Assembly: GCA_035457505.1 (NCBI GenBank)
Contig: DATIBL010000046.1
Coordinates: 1-19,742, forward strand
DNA: 19,742 nt
Direction of reading: 5' to 3'
DNA from: DATIBL01 sp035457505
Lineage (GTDB): Bacteria > Patescibacteriota > Minisyncoccia > Phycocordibacterales > UBA6899
Positions 14,152 through 19,742 of this stretch are shown piece after piece; positions within the stretch are counted from its first letter, which is position 1; each line of letters begins with the position of its first letter. The notes under the pieces were generated by a model. It ran no database searches. It worked only from the letters and a program-made list of their open reading frames with translations, and was not told the origin of the DNA. The position numbers and the translations under genes are program-made.

Positions 14152-14195
14152 AAATCAAAAAAGACCCGATCATGTGACCGGGTCTTTTTTGATTT
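14152..14195. terminator. Bidirectional terminator between the dsbA-type gene and the suf operon
   Basis: AAATCAAAAAAGACCCG (14152-14168) pairs with CGGGTCTTTTTTGATTT (14179-14195), giving a 17-bp stem. The T-runs lie inside the stem ends on both strands, so it stops transcription from both sides. Confidence 0.92.
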
Positions 14196-14204
14196 CCACG
14201 CCAT

Positions 14205-14498
14205 CTATGATGTGAGCCCGAGCATGAGCCGAAGTTCGTCGCTCGGTTTCCATTCGGGCTCGAAGGTAATATCCACGCGGACCTCGGGATGAAGCGGGGT
14301 CAGCGCTTTCTCGACGCGCTTCACGATCTCGTCACCGAACGGGCAGAACGGCGTTGTGAGCGTCATCAGGATCGTGATCCCTTCAACCTCGTCGATCGTG
14401 ATGCCGTAAATAAGCCCGAGCGTCCAAATATCGAGGTCGAGCTCGGGGTCCTTCACGCCTTTCAGCGCAGCGATGATATCGTCTTTGGTCGGCAACAT
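14205..14498 (-). CDS. SufT/MIP18-family (DUF59) iron-sulfur assembly protein
   Basis: 97 residues, a complete MIP18 (DUF59) domain: KDPELDLDIWTLGLIYG (16-32), then LTTPFCPFGDEI (47-58) with the conserved Cys C52 in the TPxCP loop. Proteins of this family (SufT, PaaD-like, eukaryotic CIA2) help pass Fe-S clusters to target proteins. It starts nine bases after the sufC stop and is the last gene of the operon before a shared terminator, as SufT often is in other bacteria. No SD is present. The domain call is secure; the name SufT rests on the operon context. Confidence 0.9.
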   Translation of the reverse strand: MLPTKDDIIAALKGVKDPELDLDIWTLGLIYGITIDEVEGITILMTLTTPFCPFGDEIVKRVEKALTPLHPEVRVDITFEPEWKPSDELRLMLGLTS

Positions 14499-14507
14499 AC
14501 GACAACG

Positions 14508-15239
14508 TTATGCCGCAGATTCGAATCCCTCTCGCGCGACGCGCTCGGCGAGCTCTTTGCCGCCTTCTTCGACGATCGTCCCTGCACGCATCAAGAGTAC
14601 GCGATCGGGAGCGACCAGATCGGCGACATGCGCATTGTGCGTGATCAGAAGCACGCCGAGGCCGCGCGCGCGTTCGCGTTCGATCGCGCCCATGATGCGC
14701 TTCTGTGCATCCACATCCACGCCGGAATCGATCTCGTCGAGAAGCGCAAATTTCGCACCGAGAAGCGCGAGTGCGAGGATCTCCGCCTGCTTCTTTTCGC
14801 CGCCGGAAAATCCGTGATTCACCTCGCGGCGCAGAAAGGCCGGATCGATACCAAGCTCTTCGGCCTTGGCTTTGGCGCGGGCATGAAACTCCATGACCGG
14901 GATCTCTTCTCCGGTGACGGCCCGATGCGCGCGATGGAGAAAATTCGTCATCGTGACTCCCGCGATCTCCGGCACGTGCTGGGGCGAGAGGAAGATCCCG
15001 AGGCGGGCCTTTTTCTCGGTTGCAAGCGCAGTCACATCTTCGTCATCGAGAAGAACCTGTCCGGACGTGAGGCGGTATCGGGGGTGCCCCATGATCGCGT
15101 TCACAAAGGAGCTTTTGCCGGAACCGTTCGGGCCCATCAGGACGACGAGCTGCCCCGAAGACAGCGCGAGGGTGATATCTCTCGCGATAGCGCGGCCGCT
15201 AGCCTCAACAGTGAGCTTGTTTAATCGAAGTTCTGCCAT
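14508..15239 (-). CDS. sufC: SufC, Fe-S cluster assembly ATPase
   Basis: 243 residues, the ABC-type ATPase of the SufBCD scaffold. Walker A is GPNGSGKS (36-43), the Q-loop lies at Q87 in SPQHVPEI, the signature is FSGGEKK (144-150, with Phe in place of Leu, as usual for SufC), Walker B is FALLDEIDSG (164-173), and the switch is H201. The EIDSGVDVDA stretch is diagnostic of SufC. The frame is open to 15302, but ATG 15239 gives the normal N-terminus (MAELRLNKL). That start lies inside the end of sufU, overlapping it by 19 bases, so the two are probably translationally coupled. Confidence 0.97.
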   Translation of the reverse strand: MAELRLNKLTVEASGRAIARDITLALSSGQLVVLMGPNGSGKSSFVNAIMGHPRYRLTSGQVLLDDEDVTALATEKKARLGIFLSPQHVPEIAGVTMTNFLHRAHRAVTGEEIPVMEFHARAKAKAEELGIDPAFLRREVNHGFSGGEKKQAEILALALLGAKFALLDEIDSGVDVDAQKRIMGAIERERARGLGVLLITHNAHVADLVAPDRVLLMRAGTIVEEGGKELAERVAREGFESAA

Positions 15240-15619
15240 GATCGGTCTACTGTATCTTTCGCGAGCGCTTCGCGCAACGTACGGATGCCCAAGAGCGCGC
15301 ATTTCTCGCGCTCCGGGCCGATTGGCACGCCGAGCATGCCGAATACGTCCGCATCCGCGATCTTCGCCACATCCTCGGGAGTCATGCCGCGCAGCCGTTC
15401 CGAGAGGATCGATATGCCGGCTGTCGAGATCGCGCAGCCTGCCGCATCGTACCCGACATCAGTGATCGCGCCCGCGTCATCGTGTGCGAGATAGAGCGAA
15501 AGCTCGTCTCCGCAGCTCGGATTCGAGCCAAGCTGCTTCACCTGGTAGTTCGCGATCGGCTTTCCATTGCGCGGATTACGGTAGTGGTCGAGGATGTTCT
15601 CCTGATAGAGCGGGTCCAT
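15221..15619 (-). CDS. sufU: SufU-type iron-sulfur scaffold / sulfur transfer protein
   Basis: 132 residues. The three conserved cysteines are C36 (NPSCGDE, with D38), C62 (AAGCAIS) and C107 (REKCALLG), the SufU pattern. The insertion between the second and third Cys (GMTPEDVAKI and on) separates SufU from IscU. SufU is known to accept sulfur from SufS as a zinc protein. It lies directly after sufS (nine-base gap) and overlaps sufC by 19 bases. The start follows CTCGCGT with no SD. Confidence 0.95.
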   Translation of the reverse strand: MDPLYQENILDHYRNPRNGKPIANYQVKQLGSNPSCGDELSLYLAHDDAGAITDVGYDAAGCAISTAGISILSERLRGMTPEDVAKIADADVFGMLGVPIGPEREKCALLGIRTLREALAKDTVDRSWQNFD

Positions 15620-15628
15620 ACGCGAGAA

Positions 15629-16849
15629 TTATTTTGCGAAGATCGCGATCGCACGCGCAACGCCGTCGACCAGGCGGGAGATATCGTCCTCGGTGTTGTA
15701 TGCATGAAAACTTGCGCGGGTCGTGGCAGCCAGCCCGAGCTCGTCGTGGAGCGGCATCGCGCAGTGATGCCCGGCGCGCACGGCAATATGATCGCGGGCC
15801 AGCACCTCCGCGACATCGTGCGGATGGATCCCCTCGACCGTGAACGCAACGCTGCCGATATTGCGCTCAGGGTCACGCTCGCCGACAACACGCACCCCGG
15901 GGAGCTCCTCGAGCGCACCGATCGCACGCGCCACGAGCGAGCGGACGTGTTCGCGCACCTGTTCGAGTCCGAGCTCGTCGAGATATTTGGCAGCGGCGGC
16001 CATACCGAGTACACCAGCGATGTTCTGTGTTCCTGCCTCGAAGCGCCGCGGGATCACGCACCAGGTCGCGCGATCGCGAAGGACGCGTTCGACCATATCG
16101 CCGCCGAACACGGCCGGCTCGAGCTTCGACGCAAGTTCCGAGGAAAGATAGAGTACTCCGATCCCGGTCGGGCCGAACATCTTGTGTCCGGAAAAATAGA
16201 GCGCATCGGCGCCGAGCGATCGGACATTGAGCGGCGCATGTCCGGCTGAGGCTGTCGCATCAACAAGCATGAGTGCACCCGCCGCATGCGCGAGATCAGC
16301 AAGCGCGCGAACGTCATTGATCGTGCCGAGGACATTCGACGCATGCATCGCGCTGACCAACTTGGTCTTCGGACCGATGAGCTTTGCCGCCGCGTCGAGA
16401 TCGAGTCTGGTGTTCGTTTCGTCGAGCGGGATGAATTTGAGCGTGAGCGATCGGCGTTTTGCGAGCTCCTGGAGCGGAACAAGCGCGGAATGATGCTCCA
16501 TCACCGTAGTCACGATCTCGTCGCCCTCGGCGAGCGAGAGCGAGGACTCGATCATACGGATCAGCATATTGCTCCCTGCGGTCGCGCCGCTCGTCCAGAC
16601 GATCTCGTTCGAATCGGCGCCGATCCATGTCGCAAGAGTGACACGCGCACCATCGTACGCACGCGAGGCGGCAAGCGCTTCGGGATAGAGACCGCGATGC
16701 ACGTTCGCGCGCATCGTTCGGTAGTATTCGTCCATGCGATTAAGGACGGGCGCAGGAGTGAGCGACGACGCAGCGGAATCGCAATAGACGAGTCCGCCCG
16801 CGATCTGCGGAAAATCCGCCGCACAGGCATGAATCGTTCGGTCAGACAT
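15629..16849 (-). CDS. sufS: SufS, cysteine desulfurase
   Basis: 406 residues, a PLP-dependent aminotransferase-fold enzyme that removes sulfur from cysteine to form a persulfide for SufU. The PLP lysine is K223 in FSGHKMFGPTGIG. The catalytic Cys is C363 in RAGHHCAMPL, in the short loop typical of class II (SufS/CsdA) enzymes. Other family motifs include the CDSAA start region, TSGATAGSN (86-94), MEHHSALVP (117-125), VDATASAGH (196-204, the PLP ring contact) and FEAGTQN (270-276). ATG 16849 is chosen over the longer open frame because the N-terminus then matches the family; it overlaps the end of sufD by eight bases. No SD is seen, which fits coupled translation. Confidence 0.97.
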   Translation of the reverse strand: MSDRTIHACAADFPQIAGGLVYCDSAASSLTPAPVLNRMDEYYRTMRANVHRGLYPEALAASRAYDGARVTLATWIGADSNEIVWTSGATAGSNMLIRMIESSLSLAEGDEIVTTVMEHHSALVPLQELAKRRSLTLKFIPLDETNTRLDLDAAAKLIGPKTKLVSAMHASNVLGTINDVRALADLAHAAGALMLVDATASAGHAPLNVRSLGADALYFSGHKMFGPTGIGVLYLSSELASKLEPAVFGGDMVERVLRDRATWCVIPRRFEAGTQNIAGVLGMAAAAKYLDELGLEQVREHVRSLVARAIGALEELPGVRVVGERDPERNIGSVAFTVEGIHPHDVAEVLARDHIAVRAGHHCAMPLHDELGLAATTRASFHAYNTEDDISRLVDGVARAIAIFAK

Positions 16850-18044
16850 AGCGAGCCATGATCGCGCCACTTTCCGCGTCGATCCATTTGCCGATCTCCT
16901 CGGCTGCGGGAATTCCGTCCCCGAACGCTGACGCAAGCGCCCCGCCGACAATGAGCGAACGCGCGTCCTCGGGCGAGAATCCGCGCGTCTCCGGATAGAA
17001 GAGCTCCTTTTCTGAGAGATGCACGATTGCGAGGCGATGCGCACTGCGAACCGAATCGGTCGCAATATCGAGAGACGGGATCGCGTCGACGACGGCCTTC
17101 TCCCCTGCGGTGAAAAATCGCGCATCTTCTTCGCCGTCGACATCGCGCACACCGGACGCCATATCGATGAGCCCGCGATGCACAAGGCGGCCTTCGGAGC
17201 CGACGAGCGCGGCCGCGCGCACACGGGAGCGCGTTTCGCTGCCGCCATGTCGAACGACGTGATAGAGATCGGCGCGAGAAGATCCATCCAGCATGCCGAC
17301 GCTGCGGAGTTCCGCCGCAGAACCGTCGCCCTCAAGGAGGATCTCCGTATCGGCCTTGGCAAGCGCGGCCGAGGCATAGACCTCGCGCACATCCACCGCG
17401 GCGTGTTCGCCCGCAAAGATCGCGCGGCGTTCGATCAGGGTCGCACCTGCCATCTGGCGGCGGTCAGCACAGAGCGACACCGAGGAATCGTCTTCTGCGA
17501 GTACGATCATGGTCCGGCCGAATTCGGTGCCGGCCTTCGCAGAGACACGATCGGTCACCACCACGCGCGCTCCGGTTTTCACATAGATCACGACCACATC
17601 CGCGGCGTCCTCTTCGACGCGCGTCGCAAGATCGACGGATGTTTCCACGATCTCGCCGAGCGGACCAAGCTCAGGCTGCACATAGACCAAGAGGCCATCC
17701 GTATAGCGCGCAAGGGTCGACGCGAAGAGATGCGGCACACCCTCAAGTGCACCAGCGCGGAGCAGCGCCTGCGCCGCGATCCCGGAGGTATCGTCGTCGA
17801 GCATGGCTTCTTTCCAGGTGTAGATCTCGATCGGCTTCGAAGCACCCTTCACTGCATACTCCGGGCGCGCCTGATATCCCCCGCGCAGAGCGGCGATCGA
17901 TGTGCCAATCTTGATCCCGTAACGAAGATCGCCTCCGTCGGAGGCGTCGATCGCGGCGCGTTCCATGCGCTCGCGAAAACGCACGATCGCCTCGGGTTCG
18001 CCGAGGCTTTTTGCGCGGTCTTCGATCGTGGGATTCATTGACAT
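16842..18044 (-). CDS. sufD: SufD, Fe-S cluster assembly scaffold subunit
   Basis: 400 residues. The C-terminal half has the SufB/SufD beta-helix core and ends with the family signature HRLAIVHLSEKELFYPETRG (336-355), followed by GFSPEDARSLIVGGAL. H336 is at the place of the conserved SufD histidine of CSHGAT, although the rest of that motif is changed to SAHRLA. SufD pairs with SufB and SufC to build clusters. Two start codons are possible (18044 and 18038). A promoter with its -10 box 12 bases before the first ATG gives almost no leader. It is the first gene of the sufD-S-U-C-T operon, separated from sufB by an opposite-strand gene. The sequence is rather divergent and reads as SufD more than SufB mainly from position and the SufB next door. 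Confidence 0.9.
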   Translation of the reverse strand: MSMNPTIEDRAKSLGEPEAIVRFRERMERAAIDASDGGDLRYGIKIGTSIAALRGGYQARPEYAVKGASKPIEIYTWKEAMLDDDTSGIAAQALLRAGALEGVPHLFASTLARYTDGLLVYVQPELGPLGEIVETSVDLATRVEEDAADVVVIYVKTGARVVVTDRVSAKAGTEFGRTMIVLAEDDSSVSLCADRRQMAGATLIERRAIFAGEHAAVDVREVYASAALAKADTEILLEGDGSAAELRSVGMLDGSSRADLYHVVRHGGSETRSRVRAAALVGSEGRLVHRGLIDMASGVRDVDGEEDARFFTAGEKAVVDAIPSLDIATDSVRSAHRLAIVHLSEKELFYPETRGFSPEDARSLIVGGALASAFGDGIPAAEEIGKWIDAESGAIMARYV

Positions 18045-18066
18045 ATTTGAGTTTCTATGCTAGCAT
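18038..18066 (+). promoter_or_regulatory. Promoter of the 18111 gene (overlapping divergent pair)
   Basis: TTGACA (18038-18043), a 17-base spacer, then TAGCAT (18061-18066) with TG one base upstream of the hexamer (extended -10). The -35 box overlaps the sufD start codons. The leader is about 38 bases and carries an SD. Confidence 0.75.
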
Positions 18067-18085
18067 GTATCCAGGTTTTGTTCAA
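18057..18085 (-). promoter_or_regulatory. Promoter of the sufD operon (overlapping divergent pair)
   Basis: On the minus strand TTGAAC (18080-18085), a 17-base spacer, then TAGCAT (18057-18062), also with extended TG. The two -10 hexamers overlap within the perfect palindrome ATGCTAGCAT (18057-18066). Transcription would start about five bases before the sufD ATG. Confidence 0.7.
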
Positions 18086-18100
18086 CCCGGACAACCAATC

Positions 18101-18106
18101 GGAGGG
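18101..18106 (+). promoter_or_regulatory. SD of the 18111 gene
   Basis: GGAGGG lies four bases before the ATG at 18111 and excludes the longer in-frame start at 18057, which would lie upstream of the predicted transcript. Confidence 0.75.
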
Positions 18107-18110
18107 AAAA

Positions 18111-18470
18111 ATGGCTACGATATTGGGAATTGCACCGATCGTCGGCGCAACGCCGGAGTTTATGCGCCAGCAACAGGCCCTAGTGATGCAGCTCCTCGGA
18201 GTCACACCCTACGAGGCGAGCGGGAAGGATATCTTTATGCAGCTCAAGGTTATCGAGCAGCGTCAGGTGTTCTACCCCGGACTGAGCCGACTCTTTGCCC
18301 GAACAAAGAAAACGAAGCACATTGCCTGGCAGTTTGCGCTCGGTGAAAAGAACTGCTTCGGCTCGCCCCGACTTGTCGTCGTTGCGAAGATCCCCGACAT
18401 CGACTTCGCCAACCCCGGTATCCTCTGTCTCCGCTGGTACCGGCGCAATGCGCCCAAGCACCTCGGCTGA
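18111..18470 (+). CDS. Hypothetical protein between sufB and sufD, opposite strand
   Basis: 119 residues that I do not recognise. It is soluble and basic. A short hydrophobic start (ATILGIAPIVGATP) leads into a helix with QQQALVMQLLG. The second half has a strand-rich pattern (HIAWQFALGEKN, then RLVVVAKIPDIDF) and ends in a basic CLRWYRRN tail. Two cysteines (near residues 83 and 108) are not spaced like a metal site. The gene has its own TTGACA/TAGCAT promoter, a good SD and its own terminator, and runs against the suf genes on both sides. It resembles the 2355 gene in its single-gene cassette layout but not in sequence. Coding status is well supported by these signals; any link to Fe-S assembly is only positional. 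Confidence 0.75.
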   Translation: MATILGIAPIVGATPEFMRQQQALVMQLLGVTPYEASGKDIFMQLKVIEQRQVFYPGLSRLFARTKKTKHIAWQFALGEKNCFGSPRLVVVAKIPDIDFANPGILCLRWYRRNAPKHLG

Positions 18471-18488
18471 CGCGACATCAATCGCTCA

Positions 18489-18520
18489 AAATGCTCCGCA
18501 ATCGCGGGGCATTTCTTTTT
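18489..18520. terminator. Bidirectional terminator between the 18111 gene and sufB
   Basis: AAATGCTCCGC (18489-18499) pairs with GCGGGGCATTT (18504-18514), one T-G wobble, AATC loop, followed by CTTTTT on the plus strand. On the minus strand the stem ends in TTTT. The 18521-18560 stretch holds nothing else recognisable. Confidence 0.88.
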
Positions 18521-18560
18521 CGTGCCAGACCAGAGCAATAGAGCTCGTTTTTTCAAGAAC

Positions 18561-19742
18561 TCATCCCACCGATCCCTCCATTTCTAATTCGATCAACCGA
18601 TTCAGCTCGATCGCATATTCGAGGGGGAGCGCTTTGACGATCGGATCAAGGAACCCGCCGACGATCATGCGCGTCGCTGCTTCCTCGCTGTATCCGCGGC
18701 TCATGAGATAAAACACCTCGTCCTCCCCCACCTTCCCCACACGCGCCTCATGCGCGATCGACGCGCTCGGAGATTCATTTTTGACGCTCGGGTAGGTATT
18801 CGACGCGGAACGTTCGTCGAGGATGAGCGCGTCACACGTCACGCTCGACTCGGCGTTCGTCGCCGACGGAAGAAATCGCACATACCCGCGGTAGTTCGAC
18901 ACGCCGCCTTCTTTTGAGACCGATTTCGAGCGAATTACCGACACCGTATCGGGACCGATGTGGATCGCCTTTGATCCGGTATCCTGCACCTGATCTTCCC
19001 CAGCAACAACAATGCCAAGAGAGTCGGAACGAGCGCGAGCGCCGAGAAGGACCGAGGACGGATAGAGCATCGTGACGTGCGAACCCATATTGCCGTTGAT
19101 CCACTCGACTTTCGCATCTTCGAACACGAGCGCCTTTTTCGTGTTGAGATTGTAGGTATTGCGCGACCAGTTTTCGACGCTGATGTAGGTGATCTTCGCG
19201 CGGGGCTTGACCCAGAGCTCGACGCAGCCGGCATGGAGCGAAGAAAAATTGTACTGCGGCGCGGAGCAGCCTTCGATATAGGTGATCTCCGAATCTTCGT
19301 CGGCAATGATAAGCGTGTGCTCGAACTGCGCGCTCTTCATTTTGTTCATGCGGAAATACGCCTGAAGCGGAAGCGAGACCTTCACGCCTTTCGGGACATA
19401 GATGAATGTGCCGCCGCTCCACACCGACGCGTGCAGCATCGTGAACGGATGATCCTCGACCGGCACGCATTTGGTCATAAAATGCTCGCGCACGAGATCG
19501 GGATATTTTTCGAGCGCGACATCCATGTTTTCGAAGATGACACCCTTGTCCGCGAGCGACTGCTTCAGGCGATGATAGACGACGCCGGAATCATACTGTG
19601 CGCCGACGCCTCCCAGATATTCGCGCTCGGCCTTGGGAATCCCGAGCTTCTCAAAGGTCTCGGTGATTTCGGCCGGAAGCTCCTTCCATTCGTTCGTTTC
19701 TTTGACTCCGGGGTCGACATAGTAGGTCATCGCGGCGAGATC
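18561..19742 (-). CDS. sufB: SufB, Fe-S cluster assembly scaffold subunit, N-terminus beyond window
   Basis: 393 residues are visible and the frame is open to the window edge. An ATG at 19730 exists, but SufB proteins are usually about 460-480 residues and the bases before that ATG continue the family pattern (DLAAMTYYVDP), so the true start is beyond 19742. Diagnostic stretches are LGIPKAEREYLGGVGAQYDS, then HPFTMLHASVWSGGTFIYVP, ITYIEGCSAPQY, ENWSRNTYNL, a Cys in SVTCDALI, and AHEARVGKVGEDEVFYLMSR near the end. These identify SufB rather than SufD. It is transcribed separately from, and presumably before, the sufD operon. It is followed by the 18489-18520 hairpin. Confidence 0.96.
   Translation of the reverse strand, partial: DLAAMTYYVDPGVKETNEWKELPAEITETFEKLGIPKAEREYLGGVGAQYDSGVVYHRLKQSLADKGVIFENMDVALEKYPDLVREHFMTKCVPVEDHPFTMLHASVWSGGTFIYVPKGVKVSLPLQAYFRMNKMKSAQFEHTLIIADEDSEITYIEGCSAPQYNFSSLHAGCVELWVKPRAKITYISVENWSRNTYNLNTKKALVFEDAKVEWINGNMGSHVTMLYPSSVLLGARARSDSLGIVVAGEDQVQDTGSKAIHIGPDTVSVIRSKSVSKEGGVSNYRGYVRFLPSATNAESSVTCDALILDERSASNTYPSVKNESPSASIAHEARVGKVGEDEVFYLMSRGYSEEAATRMIVGGFLDPIVKALPLEYAIELNRLIELEMEGSVG

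Noticed and set aside
16850..17416. 189-residue N-terminal extension of SufS
   Set aside because: It overlaps sufD and is not part of any desulfurase; the family N-terminus begins at 16849.
17019..18041. 340-codon plus-strand frame opposite sufD
   Set aside because: sufD is identified by the SufB/D C-terminal motif, and this frame is Arg/His-rich noise.
1..19742. Cyanobacterial origin suggested by GCGATCGC/CGATCG abundance
   Set aside because: Gene content (lone receivers, SufU-type SUF, near-leaderless promoters) does not look cyanobacterial, and the core 6-mer rather than the full HIP1 octamer is enriched.
1..19742. Alternative genetic code (TGA as Gly or Trp, as in some CPR lineages)
   Set aside because: TGA closes several genes at family-normal lengths (second receiver, EVE, 2355 gene, sufB) with no in-frame TGA inside conserved domains.
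1..19742. CRISPR array, tRNA, rRNA or insertion sequence
   Set aside because: Intergenic gaps are all under 200 bases and show no regular repeats, cloverleaf-like sequence, transposase or terminal inverted repeats.

Overview
This window reads as a GC-rich bacterial chromosome segment with dense coding and short intergenic gaps. The largest gap is about 196 bases, at 12427-12622, so there is no gene-free stretch over 300 bases. TGA works as a normal stop (for example at the end of the EVE-domain gene), so the standard bacterial code fits and the Gly/Trp-recoded lineages do not. Several traits together suggest a Patescibacteria/CPR-type organism: small stand-alone receiver proteins, an adenylate-kinase-like P-loop protein, a SufU-based SUF system, a small protein resembling a CPR/phage hypothetical family, and very short SD-less leaders. 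This is an inference of moderate to low confidence. No rRNA, tRNA, insertion sequence or CRISPR array was seen.

Layout. 1-331 (-): P-loop kinase-like gene, cut by the window edge. 455-1771 (+): two CheY-like receivers followed by an EVE-domain protein, tightly packed. 1828-2298 (+): Nudix hydrolase. 2355-2864 (+): unknown protein with its own promoter, SD and terminator. 2937-8697 (-): six-gene copper/thiol operon, in transcription order thioredoxin-like protein, two-cysteine DsbD/CcdA-like membrane protein, His-rich membrane protein, cupredoxin with an unusual CuA-like site, Cu(+)-ATPase, and HMA copper chaperone. 8888-9526 (+): unknown protein resembling a short CPR/phage family. 9568-12426 (-): 952-aa protein that may be a tandem metallophosphoesterase. 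12623-13105 (-): nucleoside deoxyribosyltransferase-like protein. 13276-14139 (+): membrane-anchored DsbA-type thiol oxidoreductase. 14205-19742 (-): iron-sulfur assembly genes sufB, sufD, sufS, sufU, sufC and a SufT/MIP18-type gene, with one opposite-strand unknown gene (18111-18470) between sufB and sufD.

How the genes work together. The 2937-8697 operon looks like one system for handling copper outside the cytoplasmic membrane. Cytosolic thiol reducing power from the Trx-like protein could cross the membrane through the cysteine pair of the DsbD-like protein and keep an extracytoplasmic copper site reduced. The chaperone and ATPase would manage copper inside and export it. The SUF genes form a full cysteine-to-cluster pathway: SufS and SufU mobilise sulfur, SufBCD is the scaffold, and SufT acts in maturation.

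Expression signals. Convergent gene pairs share single bidirectional hairpin terminators. Two modes of translation start are visible. Many genes have no Shine-Dalgarno site and either a -10 box almost touching the ATG or a pyrimidine-rich leader. Four genes (2355, 12426, 13105, 18111) have clear SD sites and are single-gene units. sufD and the 18111 gene are driven by divergent promoters whose -10 hexamers overlap in one palindrome, so only one can be occupied at a time. The palindrome CGATCG is strongly over-represented across the window.
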